From Brachycybe producta (Eukaryota > Arthropoda > Diplopoda > Playtdesmida > Andrognathidae), in NCBI GenBank assembly GCA_036925085.1, contig JAUPFP010000015.1, forward strand, positions 4,160,426-4,224,425: DNA of 64,000 bases, written 5' to 3'. Positions 45,501-47,424 of this stretch are shown here, one piece after another. How positions within the stretch are numbered: the first letter of the stretch is position 1; each line of letters opens with the position of its first letter. The translations under genes and the position numbers were made by a program. The notes below the pieces were generated by a model. The model was not told the origin of the DNA, made no database searches, and was given only the letters and a program-made list of their open reading frames with translations.

Positions 45501-47176
45501 TTTTCATTAATCATATAAATTGAATCGATTCAAAGCTGCCAGTTAATCGAATGAATCGATTTTTCCCCTTAAAAACATACTTTTCTCTTAAGTTTAACTG
45601 TTGACATTGATTTATGCTCGTACACAAGTAGAAAAAAACATTTTCGGCACAATTTGTTACAATTTCTCACAAATCGAGCTTCGAAAAGCCATCATTGCAG
45701 GGTACCTTACAGTATGGAGGATGTTCAGTTAACTCATGTTGATAAAATCAAATATCTAGGCTTAATCTTATCAAAAGCCATGCGTGATATGCATTGGAAA
45801 GAACATAATAACCAAAGCAGTCTTACAAATCCCTTAAACATTGTAAAGAAAATGTAAAAAAGTCATAGTTTTGCTAGGGGTTTACTCCGCGGAGGCGTAA
45901 CTTTTTTTTACCGTTCTCAACGTATGGCTCCTGTGACCAGTTTTGACCACGGTGACCAAAAGTAGGCCCCGGGTTGCCGACGTTCTCTGCCGGATCCTAA
46001 CCGACCGGGATCGGTCGACGCTTTTTCGACCGCAAATGTAGTCTGTTACTTTAATTAGCCTAGTTAGACCTACAATAGAATATTGTTCTCCAATTTGGAA
46101 CCCATTTAGAAATACCATCATGTAAAACATGAAATAGAAATGTTACAGCGTCGGGCTGCAAGATTTGTAAAAGGAAAATACGTGTATACCGACAGTGTAT
46201 CATCTTTTCTATGAGTCAGGAACTACAATGGGAATCAATAGCAGCCGGAAGACATGAGCAAAGCCTTACCCTTTTCGGACAGTTGCTGACTGATGATAAT
46301 ATTGCCCTGCTTAATGAAGTTATTAAATATAAATCCTCGTAAAGAAAAACACGGGCATATTCTATGACTTTTAATAGAATTAATGGTTTGAAGCGATGCA
46401 TATTTTTGGTCTTTTTCCCCCCAAATGTTAAGACCACGGAATTCTCTTCCAGTAGTTTTTTCTTAGGACGATTTCAATTTAACAATGATGTCTTGTTTTA
46501 CCTGAATGACTATCATTTGTGCTCGAGAGTAATCTCCCTGCGAAATGGCTTTCGAGCTGATTGCAGGCGTAATGAGTCGAATTGAATTGATGTGATTTGG
46601 AAATCGTAGAGTAACAAAATGTACCGTATGCCTTCTTATAAACGTTATCAATCAATTTAAATAGTCATCAACATAAAATAGAAGAAAACAGTAAATTAAT
46701 TTTTAAAAAAAAATCGAATTGAATCGTTCCGATTTTTAATCGAAATCTAAATCAAATCATCCAATTTGGATACGATTCATCATTGACTTTTGGCAATCCC
46801 TAACGAACTTCAGATGCGCTTCTATCGATAAAATATACCAATCGGTGTGTTGGTCATCGATGACTAGCAACGTTTTACAACGATCTTTGTTGTAAGCTGG
46901 TTTCGATGCCGCTCCGGTCACGACTTCGGCCGCTCGTCCGGTGATCGATCCGACACGCTGCAAAATACTGACGGCACTCTTTGCAGGTGAAGATGGTGCA
47001 CTCGTTGTCGATCCCGGTTTCAGATTCAACGAGAGATCGTTCTGTTGGCCCATTCCAGAAGACGAGACGGATGTCGGCGGAGGCCTCCTCTGAGCCGCAT
47101 CTAATTCGGCTTCCTTCTGATCGGCGTACTCGCCAGAGAGGTCTCCCGAAGAGAACCTCCGCCGGAGGTAATTCAT
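6353..47176 (-). CDS. Syn: Synapsin, complete ten-exon gene (509 aa)
   Basis: Synapsins are peripheral phosphoproteins of synaptic vesicles that tether vesicles to each other and to actin and control the reserve pool. The coding sequence joins, on the minus strand, 47176-46839, 45363-45306, 45241-45150, 45058-44908, 44779-44690, 10999-10794, 10208-10031, 9947-9838, 8467-8343 and 6534-6353; all introns are GT-AG and the total of 1530 bases keeps one frame. Domain A is [13 protein letters not shown] with the phosphorylatable Ser9 after RRRF. Residues about 100-400 form the ATP-grasp C domain ([66 protein letters not shown]). A Ser/Gln/Pro-rich linker follows, and the protein ends in a domain E ([18 protein letters not shown]), so it is a long, a-type synapsin. 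Intron 5 (33.7 kb) contains TIMP on the other strand. Exon calls were made by eye; alternative C-terminal exons cannot be excluded. Confidence 0.96.
6535..8342. other. Synapsin intron 9, contents
   Basis: Contains a purine-rich A/G run (6553-6625), an unclassified repeat at 6785-7200 whose left end (TTGATCAAAAAGTTTCCGAC) recurs at 24145 as TCGATCAGAAAGTTCCCGAA, the hAT-like MITE at 7215, a (CA)n run at 7730-7746, and a piece of the dispersed TTTCAAAATAAACTTTTT family at 8040-8290. Confidence 0.55.
7215..7622 (+). mobile_element. hAT-like MITE, ATTCGA-rich family, copy 1
   Basis: Ends TAGAGATGAGAC and GCTCCACCTGTA, an 8-bp duplication ATTATTAC (7207-7214 and 7623-7630). The body has many GATTCGA/TCGAATC motifs at both ends, a central segment with AACTTTGGCGAAATTAG and CCCTGAGTGAAGCCACACTT, and an AT-rich TAATAATTTAATA part. 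Confidence 0.85.
8343..8467 (-). CDS. Syn: Synapsin coding exon 9 (residues 408-450), Ser/Gln-rich linker
   Basis: After a TTTGTAG acceptor the minus strand stays open and in phase for 125 bases: [20 protein letters not shown] and on to [14 protein letters not shown], with a strong donor T|gtaagt. It is the variable linker, so the call rests on the matching phase on both sides, good splice sites, GC content above its surroundings and the basic-Ser motifs RQS and RRDS. Confidence 0.85.
8468..9837. other. Synapsin intron 8, contents
   Basis: Holds part of the CTAGAAAGGTAGC/TTTTCATGTTGATATC dispersed repeat (8540-8650), a decayed tandem or dispersed repeat with CTTTTTGAGACTTCTGAG and GGCCGTTTTTAGAAAA motifs (8840-9275, related to 53.9-54.5 kb), and a Harbinger-like element at 9290-9751. 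Confidence 0.6.
9290..9751. mobile_element. PIF/Harbinger-like element with TTA duplication
   Basis: Long inverted ends of about 40 bases: GGCCACTCTTATGCACGCGT on the left and the complement of GGCCGCCTTTATGCAAGCGT on the right, both continuing into GTGT.GC.CGAC. Flanked by TTA (9287-9289 and 9752-9754). CpG-rich compared with its surroundings. Three-base TWA duplications are typical of PIF/Harbinger. Confidence 0.7.
9838..9947 (-). CDS. Syn: Synapsin coding exon 8 (residues 372-408)
   Basis: Reads [19 protein letters not shown] then [17 protein letters not shown], the end of the C domain. The family equivalent is VGSSMPLIGDHQDEDKQLI. The exon ends AG|gtttgt, two bases into a Ser codon completed by exon 9. 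The donor is weaker than the others in this gene. Confidence 0.9.
10031..10208 (-). CDS. Syn: Synapsin coding exon 7 (residues 312-371)
   Basis: Reads [56 protein letters not shown]. It contains the second half of the ATP-grasp fold, with acidic residues that in the family coordinate the nucleotide and its metal. The acceptor is GACAG|GCGC and the donor GAG|gtgtgt. Confidence 0.96.
10209..10793. repeat. Synapsin intron 6: degenerate GTTATTAACATTTT repeats
   Basis: Nearly the whole 585-base intron is made of variations on TTGTTATTAACATTTT and TGATAACATTT, in both orientations (the motif is near-palindromic, GTTAATAAC). It is a decayed minisatellite. The reading frames crossing it are not coding. 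Confidence 0.7.
10794..10999 (-). CDS. Syn: Synapsin coding exon 6 (residues 244-312)
   Basis: First exon after the TIMP-containing intron. It reads [19 protein letters not shown], then the ATP-binding loop [22 protein letters not shown] and [11 protein letters not shown], ending two bases into a Met codon (AT|gtatgt). The acceptor is GTGTAG|TTG. Confidence 0.96.
11000..14330. other. Synapsin intron 5, 3' part: repeats, no gene
   Basis: Besides the hAT-like copy at 12793, I see fragments of the GGTGGCTNNATAGATATTT element (11650-12170), GATATCATCATGA repeats, the GAACAACGAACAGAACATGTTC-type repeat (13230-13310), a (TC)n run at 13527-13544 and (AAG)n runs at 13924-13982. Confidence 0.55.
12793..13193 (-). 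mobile_element. hAT-like MITE, ATTCGA-rich family, copy 2
   Basis: Opposite orientation to copy 1. Ends AAGAGGTGGGAC and GGCTCATCCCTA, flanked by TTAATAAAC on the left and TTAATAAC on the right, a duplication with one indel. Same internal blocks (GTGGCATTCAGGGTCGCCAC, AACTAATTTCACCAAAGTTT). Confidence 0.8.
14504..14708. mobile_element. Foldback MITE (9-bp duplication family), full copy
   Basis: A near-perfect palindrome with ends ACAGACAATT and AATTGTCTGT, a perfect 9-bp duplication AATTACTTT (14495-14503, 14709-14717), two TTGGCTCCGCCCTTTTTATG arms and a centre with TGACGTCA and AACCACACAACAAACC. Nine-base duplications point to Mutator-like transposases. No protein is encoded. Confidence 0.9.
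14722..15151 (-). mobile_element. hAT-like MITE, ATTCGA-rich family, copy 3
   Basis: Ends TAGAGGTGGGAC and AGCCCATCCCTA; 8-bp duplication CTTTAGCA/CTTTAGCC (14714-14721 and 15152-15159). The left duplication overlaps the right duplication of the foldback element, so the hAT-like copy landed on the edge of an existing insertion. Confidence 0.88.
15414..15722 (+). mobile_element. Harbinger-like MITE, TACCTTGTA family, copy 1
   Basis: Ends TACCTTGTATCACACACA and GTGTGTACCAGGTA, flanked by TAA on both sides (15411-15413 and 15723-15725). Conserved blocks are ACGGAATCCAGTTAAGGACA and CCTTCACAGGGCTCTGTAGA. The interior is AT-rich. Confidence 0.88.
15726..16470. other. Intron stretch without recognised elements
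   Basis: Part of synapsin intron 5. A frame at 15755-15997 shows no family I know and no splice signals; nothing else stands out. Confidence 0.4.
16471..17450. mobile_element. ACTATCG foldback elements, compound copy
   Basis: Series of inverted repeats built from CTATCGTGA/TCACGATAG with blocks CTCGTTTTCACG and CGTGAAAACGAGGCTT at ends, GACGTCACACTGTCATGTGACAG in the middle and CAACACTGTTGTTGACT. At least two elements overlap head to head. A foldback MITE (about 17270-17404) is inserted near the right side. Related copies are at 36639 and 50506; the latter is flanked by TTAAA on both sides. Confidence 0.7.
17270..17404. mobile_element. Foldback MITE, degraded copy
   Basis: Carries TTTGCTCCGTCCTTTTATGA, ACCAATTAGAAATTGAT and GGGTGGGGCATGTGACATCAGACTA, with one arm mostly lost. 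Its flanks are ACTATCG element sequence, so it is the younger insertion. Confidence 0.65.
17643..18262. mobile_element. Harbinger-like MITE, two copies head to head
   Basis: One copy runs left to right from TACCTTGTACACACAC and a second runs right to left ending CACATGAGT/..TACAAGGTA. They meet at about 17945-17975 (CAGGCGTGTACTTGGCATTA). Single TAA duplications flank the whole 620-base unit (17640-17642 and 18263-18265), none lies between, so the pair behaves as one large palindrome. Confidence 0.85.
18266..19355. other. Intron stretch upstream of TIMP, possible TIMP first exon
   Basis: No coding frame recognised. It contains A/G-rich runs and at 19247 GAACAAG|gtatgt, a good donor on the plus strand preceded by a moderately mixed-composition stretch (19080-19246). 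Since TIMP exon 1 has an acceptor at 30246, this could be a TIMP non-coding exon. Weak evidence. Confidence 0.25.
19356..19790 (+). mobile_element. hAT-like MITE, ATTCGA-rich family, copy 4
   Basis: Ends TAGGAATGGGATGGGAC and CATCCCACCTCTA, all internal blocks of the family in plus orientation. No clear 8-bp duplication remains. Confidence 0.8.
19791..20331. other. Intron stretch without recognised elements
   Basis: Unclassified; the frames at 19880-20194 on both strands lack coding support. Confidence 0.4.
20332..20537. mobile_element. Foldback MITE, full copy
   Basis: ACAGGCAATTAGAAATCGGG at left, CCGATTTCTAATTGCCTTT at right, with TTGGCTCCGCCC arms, TGACGTCA and CCAACTAATTAG. The right tip is mutated and no duplication is visible. 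Confidence 0.85.
20538..21470. other. Intron stretch with a GAACATGTTC repeat remnant
   Basis: 20550-20675 matches the repeat family GAACAGAACATGTTC/TCTAGTCTGGACCC seen at 13.2, 39.2, 56.7 and 57.3 kb. An A-rich stretch (20880-21000) is non-coding. Nothing else recognised. Confidence 0.5.
21475..21892. mobile_element. hAT-like MITE, TAGGGTTCGGATTT family
   Basis: Approximate limits TAGGGTTCGGATTTTCATGC to TGCATAAAAATCCGAACCCTG with the 8-bp duplication ATGATAAC on both sides. The interior holds four GGTTAGAGGCTAGA-type inverted stretches. A Harbinger-like MITE starts a few bases further on. Confidence 0.75.
21913..22200 (+). mobile_element. Harbinger-like MITE, TACCTTGTA family
   Basis: TACCTTGTACACACATAAGT at left, GTGAGTACTAGGTA at right, TAA on both sides (21910-21912, 22201-22203). 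Slightly shortened inside. Confidence 0.87.
22201..22839. other. Intron stretch without recognised elements
   Basis: AT-rich with A and T runs; nothing recognised. Confidence 0.4.
22840..22985. mobile_element. Foldback MITE, short variant
   Basis: Palindrome with arms GCCCAGCAACTAAAATTCTG / GAAATTTTACTGCTGGGA and core TTTGCCCCGCCCTTTTATGA / CTCATAAAAAGGCGGGGCAA. Ends ACATGCAAGC and CTTGCCTGT. Confidence 0.8.
22986..24719. other. Intron stretch with minor repeats
   Basis: Contains a piece of the TTTTGAAAGATCGCGATCATGAAAATA repeat family (23520-23660) and, at 24140-24470, a unit bounded by GTTCGATCAGAAAGTTCCCG and AGAACTTTTTGATTGATCC (imperfect inverted ends, related to 6785). No gene. Confidence 0.5.
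24740..25140. repeat. GAACCGGTT-rich repeat with an internal hairpin
   Basis: Many GAACCGGTT/AACCGGTTC motifs. At 24898-24985 an inverted pair GTGCTGCGCAAATCTG / CAGATTTGCGCAGCAC forms a hairpin, followed by a third direct partial copy GTGCTGCATAAATCTGC. The left end AACGTCTAGGAACCGGTAGA and the right end GGTTCTACCTGTTGCC suggest a foldback element. Confidence 0.55.
25141..25902. other. Intron stretch with the TTTCAAAATAAA dispersed repeat
   Basis: 25560-25890 is a copy of the family with CTAGAAAGTGTTTTAAAAACTAG, TTCATGTTGGTATCTTTC and inverse parts. (CAT)n near 25489-25504. No gene. Confidence 0.5.
25903..26097. mobile_element. Foldback MITE with perfect 9-bp duplication
   Basis: Ends ACAGGCAAGTGTGCTCAGCA and TGCTGAGCATACTTGCCTGT. 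Target duplication CTTTCTAAT at 25894-25902 and 26098-26106, perfect. Core TTTGCCCCGCCCTTTTATGA. It is inserted in the dispersed repeat above. Confidence 0.93.
26310..26515. mobile_element. Inner foldback MITE inserted in another
   Basis: ACAGGCAGGTAGAAATAGG at left, CCGATTTCTAACTGCCTGT at right, TTGGCTCCGCCC arms, TGACGTCA centre. The target AAAGCTAG lies in the right arm of the outer element. Confidence 0.88.
26491..26886. repeat. 33-base tandem array, 12 units
   Basis: Exactly twelve units of 33 bases. Each begins TTCTGACCGATTTC (or TTCTGGCC), continues TAACTGCCTGT and ends AAAGCTAG. A unit is the last 25 bases of the inner foldback element plus its 8-base target site. Copies are almost identical, so the array is young or homogenised. 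Confidence 0.95.
26907..27547. other. Intron stretch without recognised elements
   Basis: GAGAG-rich stretch at 26945-26975, otherwise AT-rich with no gene seen. Confidence 0.4.
27548..27804. mobile_element. Foldback MITE with perfect 9-bp duplication and duplicated left tip
   Basis: ACAGGCAAGTAAAGACAG at left and CTGTCTTTACATGCCTGT at right; duplication TTGCATAAT at 27539-27547 and 27805-27813, perfect. The left tip AGGCAAGTAAAGACAG occurs twice (27550 and 27612), separated by CTACGCCCCACCC and GGGGTATAAGGGCAC, so the left arm gained a 60-base insert or a partial second element. Confidence 0.9.
27980..28595. mobile_element. hAT-like MITE split by a Harbinger-like MITE
   Basis: TAGGGCTGCGGATTTTTATG at left and TGCAAATCCGAGCCCTAA at right. 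The Harbinger-like element at 28210-28519 is inserted at TAA inside it; removing it and one TAA restores the usual GCTCTAATGATGATTACTTC context seen in sister copies. Confidence 0.82.
28210..28519 (-). mobile_element. Harbinger-like MITE, nested
   Basis: Minus orientation copy with TACCTACTACACAGTACAC at left and GTGTGTACAAGGTA at right; TAA at 28207-28209 and 28520-28522. Confidence 0.88.
28596..29251. other. Intron stretch without recognised elements
   Basis: The 147-codon frame on the minus strand is mostly G/A-rich low complexity plus part of a MITE, not a gene. Confidence 0.45.
29252..29454. mobile_element. Foldback MITE, TGTAGACAGCTTCAGAA arm type
   Basis: ACAGGCATCTCTGTAGACAG at left and CTGTCTACAGATGGCTGT at right, arms CTTCAGAATTT / AAATTCTGAAG. 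The direct repeat TATAATAA sits immediately outside both ends. The same arm type recurs, truncated, at 55511. Confidence 0.87.
29540..29746. mobile_element. Foldback MITE, full copy
   Basis: ACAGGCAATTAGAAAACGG at left and CCGATTTCTAATTGCCTGT at right; duplication GTAATTGTG / GAAATTGTG (8 of 9). Standard TTGGCTCCGCCC arms and TGACGTCA centre. Confidence 0.92.
29747..30353. other. Region just upstream of TIMP exon 1
   Basis: Contains a run of 20 C (29897-29916), AAAAAA runs, and a CT-rich stretch (30160-30195). A pyrimidine-rich acceptor TTTTTCAG lies at 30246, so 30247-30353 is probably 5' untranslated exon sequence of TIMP. No TATA box at a fitting distance is evident. Confidence 0.4.
30354..30495 (+). 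CDS. Timp: TIMP exon 1: signal peptide and zinc-binding N terminus
   Basis: ATG with A at -3 is preceded by an in-frame stretch lacking another ATG. The exon encodes a basic n-region (RRRR), a hydrophobic core and, after the predicted cleavage at Ser30, [17 protein letters not shown]. It ends one base into a Val codon at G|gtaagt. A pyrimidine-rich TTTTTCAG at 30241-30246 looks like a splice acceptor, so a non-coding first exon may lie upstream. Met15 is an alternative start that would still leave a signal peptide. Confidence 0.95.
30354..43265 (+). CDS. Timp: TIMP, tissue inhibitor of metalloproteinases, complete five-exon gene (225 aa)
   Basis: TIMPs are secreted inhibitors of matrix metalloproteinases; the free N-terminal cysteine of the mature protein chelates the catalytic zinc. 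Coding exons are 30354-30495, 40471-40550, 41545-41653, 41789-41910 and 43041-43265, all GT-AG, total 678 bases. A signal peptide with core [10 protein letters not shown] precedes mature Cys31 ([13 protein letters not shown], with Cys1, Cys3 and Cys13 spacing kept). Residues 31-150 are the inhibitory OB-fold domain ([29 protein letters not shown]). Residues 152-225 are the C-terminal domain. The mature chain has 14 cysteines, six in the N domain and eight from the second Cys of GCNC onward, two more than vertebrate TIMPs. Sequons are NYT (64), NES (167) and NYS (201). The gene lies wholly inside synapsin intron 5 on the opposite strand. Confidence 0.95.
30496..31699. other. TIMP intron 1, first part
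   Basis: No gene. Holds an inverted pair (GGTTCCACCGTCAATCTGCA at 30551, and TCTGCA..GGAACCATATA near 30720) forming a roughly 180-base foldback unit, and a (CCA)n run at 31580-31604. Confidence 0.5.
31700..31906. mobile_element. Foldback MITE, full copy
   Basis: ACAGGCAATTAGAAAACGGG at left, CCCGTTTTCTAATTGCCTGT at right; duplication GTACGAGGC / GTAGGAGGC (8 of 9). It sits in TIMP intron 1 and synapsin intron 5. Confidence 0.92.
31907..33435. other. TIMP intron 1, middle part
   Basis: Includes the element at 32234-32552, a unit with GTCGACAAAACCGACCAC / GTGGTCGGTTTTGG inverted pieces (32010-32170), and a repeat containing ATGCTTCAGACATTTTGTCT (33358-33415) that recurs inverted at 52700-52760. 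No gene. Confidence 0.5.
32234..32552. mobile_element. Foldback element, AGGTCCGCTTCA ends
   Basis: AGGTCCGCTTCATACGAGAC at left and TCTCGTGTGAAGCAGACCT at right are inverted. Interior GTCGCAACGTTGTGTC and GTGTCGACACAC. Borders lie in TTTAA / AAAT, so the duplication is unclear. Confidence 0.65.
33436..33794 (-). mobile_element. hAT-like MITE, ATTCGA-rich family, copy 5
   Basis: TAAGAGGTGGGGGAC at left, GGCCCATCCCTA at right; perfect 8-bp duplication ATGTTAAT (33428-33435, 33795-33802). Confidence 0.92.
33795..36638. other. TIMP intron 1, further part
   Basis: Besides the element at 34265 there are long A, T and C runs at 35390-35900 and a mixed-composition stretch at 36110-36515 that is open in short frames without family resemblance. 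I see no gene. Confidence 0.45.
34265..35060. mobile_element. Large foldback-type element, ends GCATCGTTTACACGACGACAC
   Basis: GCATCGTTTACACGACGACA at left, TGTCGTCATGTATGCAAGCC at right, both bordered by TTTAAA. The inside repeats GTGTCTAGATCAAGTG-type and CTAGACAC pieces in both orientations. A 200-base insert at about 34735-34930 (GAAATAATACTTCGCCC...) has other composition. Confidence 0.65.
36639..36938. mobile_element. ACTATCG foldback element
   Basis: CTATCTCGTTTGACTAGATAG at left, GCCACCGTGAAAACGAGGC at right, with CAACACTGTTGTTGACTC, GACGTCACACTGTCATGTGA and TTTCATGACAGCTACTCTCG inside. One outer arm is missing compared with 50506. Confidence 0.7.
37319..37345 (+). repeat. Uninterrupted run of 27 G
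   Basis: Twenty-seven consecutive G, the longest of several C/G runs (C20 at 29897, C17 at 39865). Such a run can form G-quadruplexes and is very unstable in length, so the assembled length is approximate. Confidence 0.95.
38030..38300 (+). mobile_element. LINE 3' fragment (reverse transcriptase C-terminal part)
   Basis: With stops and frameshifts, the plus strand encodes [34 protein letters not shown] and LQELQWES-like text, the conserved end of non-LTR retrotransposon ORF2 (EYCSPIWxP...VQRRAARF). A closely related copy is at 45651-46350. Confidence 0.85.
39185..39537. mobile_element. Foldback element of the GAACATGTTC family
   Basis: GGGTGGGTCCAGACTAGAA at left and TTCTAGTCTGGAGCC at right; the interior is full of GAACAGAACA and TGTTCTGTTCG. 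Partial copies lie at 13210, 20550, 56680 and 57190-57345. Copies agree on a border motif TCTAGTCTGGACCC. Confidence 0.7.
40471..40550 (+). CDS. Timp: TIMP exon 2 (residues 48-74)
   Basis: Hidden in a longer frame that is not the coding one. After TTTTGACAG the correct phase reads [17 protein letters not shown] then [10 protein letters not shown] and AAG|gtaata. This aligns with the vertebrate VIRAK...YEIKxxKMFK exon. The NYT sequon lies here. Confidence 0.93.
40551..41544. other. TIMP intron 2, contents
   Basis: Holds a foldback unit at 40815-40965 (TTTCCATTGGGGTGGAAAATT / CCCCAGTGGAAAC) and the hAT-like MITE at 41051. (ATC)n near 40617-40635. Confidence 0.55.
41051..41449 (+). mobile_element. 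hAT-like MITE, ATTCGA-rich family, copy 6
   Basis: TGGGGATGGGAC at left and GTCCCACTTCTA at right; perfect 8-bp duplication GTTGTTAT (41043-41050, 41450-41457). It lies between TIMP exons 2 and 3. Confidence 0.93.
41545..41653 (+). CDS. Timp: TIMP exon 3 (residues 75-111)
   Basis: After CTCATAG the frame reads [20 protein letters not shown] then [16 protein letters not shown] and splits a Gly codon at GCAG|gtaatt. TIYSP..S.LCGV and YLLAG match TIMP IYTAPSSAVCGV and YLIAG. The Cys pairs with mature Cys1 in the family. Confidence 0.95.
41789..41910 (+). CDS. Timp: TIMP exon 4 (residues 111-151)
   Basis: After GTTCAG the frame reads [41 protein letters not shown]|gtaaga. The pattern G(K)LxIxxCxYYxEWxxLTxxQKxGF...GCxC is the end of the TIMP inhibitory domain, with the cysteines that pair with mature Cys3 and Cys13. 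The acceptor is preceded by a (TTTC)n pyrimidine run. Confidence 0.96.
41911..43040. repeat. TIMP intron 4: two dispersed repeat types
   Basis: 42035-42400 is a foldback unit of GTTCGCGAAC/GAGCTGTTCG motifs. 42400-43000 is built from alternating plus and inverted copies of CTAGAAAGTGTTT, AATCACTTAAGGGTAT and GATATCTTTCAAAATAAA, a family also seen at 8.0-8.6, 25.6, 47.5 and 59.7 kb. Confidence 0.6.
43041..43265 (+). CDS. Timp: TIMP exon 5: C-terminal domain
   Basis: After TTAACCAG the frame reads [20 protein letters not shown], then [23 protein letters not shown] and a basic tail ending RALEP and a stop codon at 43263-43265. Seven cysteines lie here. The spacing resembles my recollection of Drosophila Timp (TPC...RC...CKW...RKCM) rather than the six-cysteine vertebrate domain. 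This domain steers interactions with pro-enzymes and matrix in the family. Confidence 0.95.
   Translation: MTPCPWWNRRHCLTMNESKCVWETLHEGEFDCQGLSSVCMKQSHGKCGWNYSQKYRHCMKLRKEHKEKMRALEP
43266..44689. other. TIMP 3' untranslated region and spacer to synapsin exon 5
   Basis: T-rich TIMP 3' region with an AATAAA at 43934. A two-copy duplication follows: the block GAAAAAGCATGGAACATGGT...ACCGTTTAAC.TGGAATGG occurs at 44072 and 44288, and CATATAGATGTTTGTAATTG...TATCAGCAGTTA at 43826 and 44245. Confidence 0.6.
43934..43939 (+). terminator. Timp: TIMP polyadenylation signal candidate
   Basis: AATAAA about 670 bases after the TIMP stop, in an AT- and T-rich 3' flank. Another T-rich copy of part of this flank lies 200-400 bases further on (tandem duplication). 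Placing the cleavage site here keeps the TIMP transcript clear of synapsin exon 5 at 44690. Confidence 0.5.
44690..44779 (-). CDS. Syn: Synapsin coding exon 5 (residues 214-243)
   Basis: Reads [19 protein letters not shown] then [11 protein letters not shown], matching the vertebrate FAQM...FPLIDQTFYPNHKEM exon. The donor ATG|gtgagt opens the 33.7-kb intron that contains TIMP. The exon is 90 bases and in phase 0 on both sides. Confidence 0.95.
44908..45058 (-). CDS. Syn: Synapsin coding exon 4 (residues 163-213)
   Basis: Reads [13 protein letters not shown]...[25 protein letters not shown]...DKPWV, one of the most conserved parts of the C domain. The acceptor is GAGCAG|GTCTTT and the donor is GTG|gtacgt, both in the frame given by the neighbouring exons. 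Confidence 0.95.
45150..45241 (-). CDS. Syn: Synapsin coding exon 3 (residues 133-163)
   Basis: After a TTTAG acceptor the frame reads AEFREINLT...[15 protein letters not shown] and splits an Arg codon at CG|gtcagt. A second GT four bases further (TCA|gtaaag) would break the frame with exon 4, so the first is used. The flanking introns are only 64 and 91 bases. Confidence 0.93.
45306..45363 (-). CDS. Syn: Synapsin coding exon 2 (residues 113-132)
   Basis: Too short to stand out as an open frame. The minus strand reads, after an AAAG acceptor, one base completing Trp113 and then [19 protein letters not shown], the counterpart of the vertebrate synapsin stretch AKYFKGKKIHGEIDIKVEQ. The donor is CAA|gtaaag. 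Confidence 0.95.
45417..46802. mobile_element. hAT-like element carrying a LINE fragment
   Basis: TAGGGATGCCCGATTTCGAT at left and TTTTGGCAATCCCTA at right, 8-bp duplication ACAAACTT / ACGAACTT (45409-45416, 46803-46810). Subterminal repeats of AATCGATT/GAATCG at both sides. The central part is a LINE fragment, so this is either a captured sequence or an insertion into the element. Confidence 0.75.
45651..46350 (+). mobile_element. LINE 3' fragment (reverse transcriptase C-terminal part)
   Basis: The frames encode [16 protein letters not shown], then [38 protein letters not shown] and a broken remainder through ELQWES-like and SKALPFSD-like text. This is the end of a non-LTR retrotransposon ORF2. 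It has several stops; a GC-rich stretch (45880-46030) not present in the 38-kb copy interrupts it. Confidence 0.87.
46839..47176 (-). CDS. Syn: Synapsin coding exon 1 (residues 1-113)
   Basis: This exon carries domain A ([12 protein letters not shown]), a Ser/Pro/Gln-rich domain B with two SSP/PPP-type stretches, and the first strand of domain [13 protein letters not shown]. The donor is GATTG|gtatat, splitting the Trp codon after two bases. The start is chosen because MNYLRRR plus Ser9 matches the synapsin N terminus exactly. The codons for the three arginines form a perfect 6-1-6 inverted repeat (CCTCCG G CGGAGG). Confidence 0.97.
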
Positions 47177-47424
47177 GTTTGATGTGAAAGACTGACGAAA
47201 ATTTGAGAACGAAATTTTGGCGGTTGGGTGTGGAGACTTCTCGAGATCAGTGGTGGGTGGTGAACGTTAATTTCAAACCGATCGCTATTGGTTCGATGAT
47301 TAATTCGATTAAACGAAATTGATCGGTTTAATCGTGACGTAACTTTTGTCGAAGTGTTTCGATCGAAACAGAAACCGAATGCCTCACGTTGTCTTTCGTG
47401 AACACTGAACATTCAGCAGGAAAC
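47177..47424 (-). other. Syn: Probable synapsin 5' untranslated part of coding exon 1
   Basis: Upstream of the synapsin ATG there is no close core promoter. At 47425 the minus strand has a pyrimidine run and AATGTAG, a good splice acceptor, so the first coding exon probably starts at 47424 and is joined to a non-coding exon further upstream (candidate at 61588). The reading frame through this stretch is out of phase with the ATG, consistent with untranslated sequence. Confidence 0.45.

Larger units (their letters stand above)
45364..46838. other. Synapsin intron 1, almost entirely transposon
   Basis: 1475 bases, of which 1386 are the element at 45417-46802. Only about 80 bases of original intron remain at the two sides. 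Confidence 0.75.
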
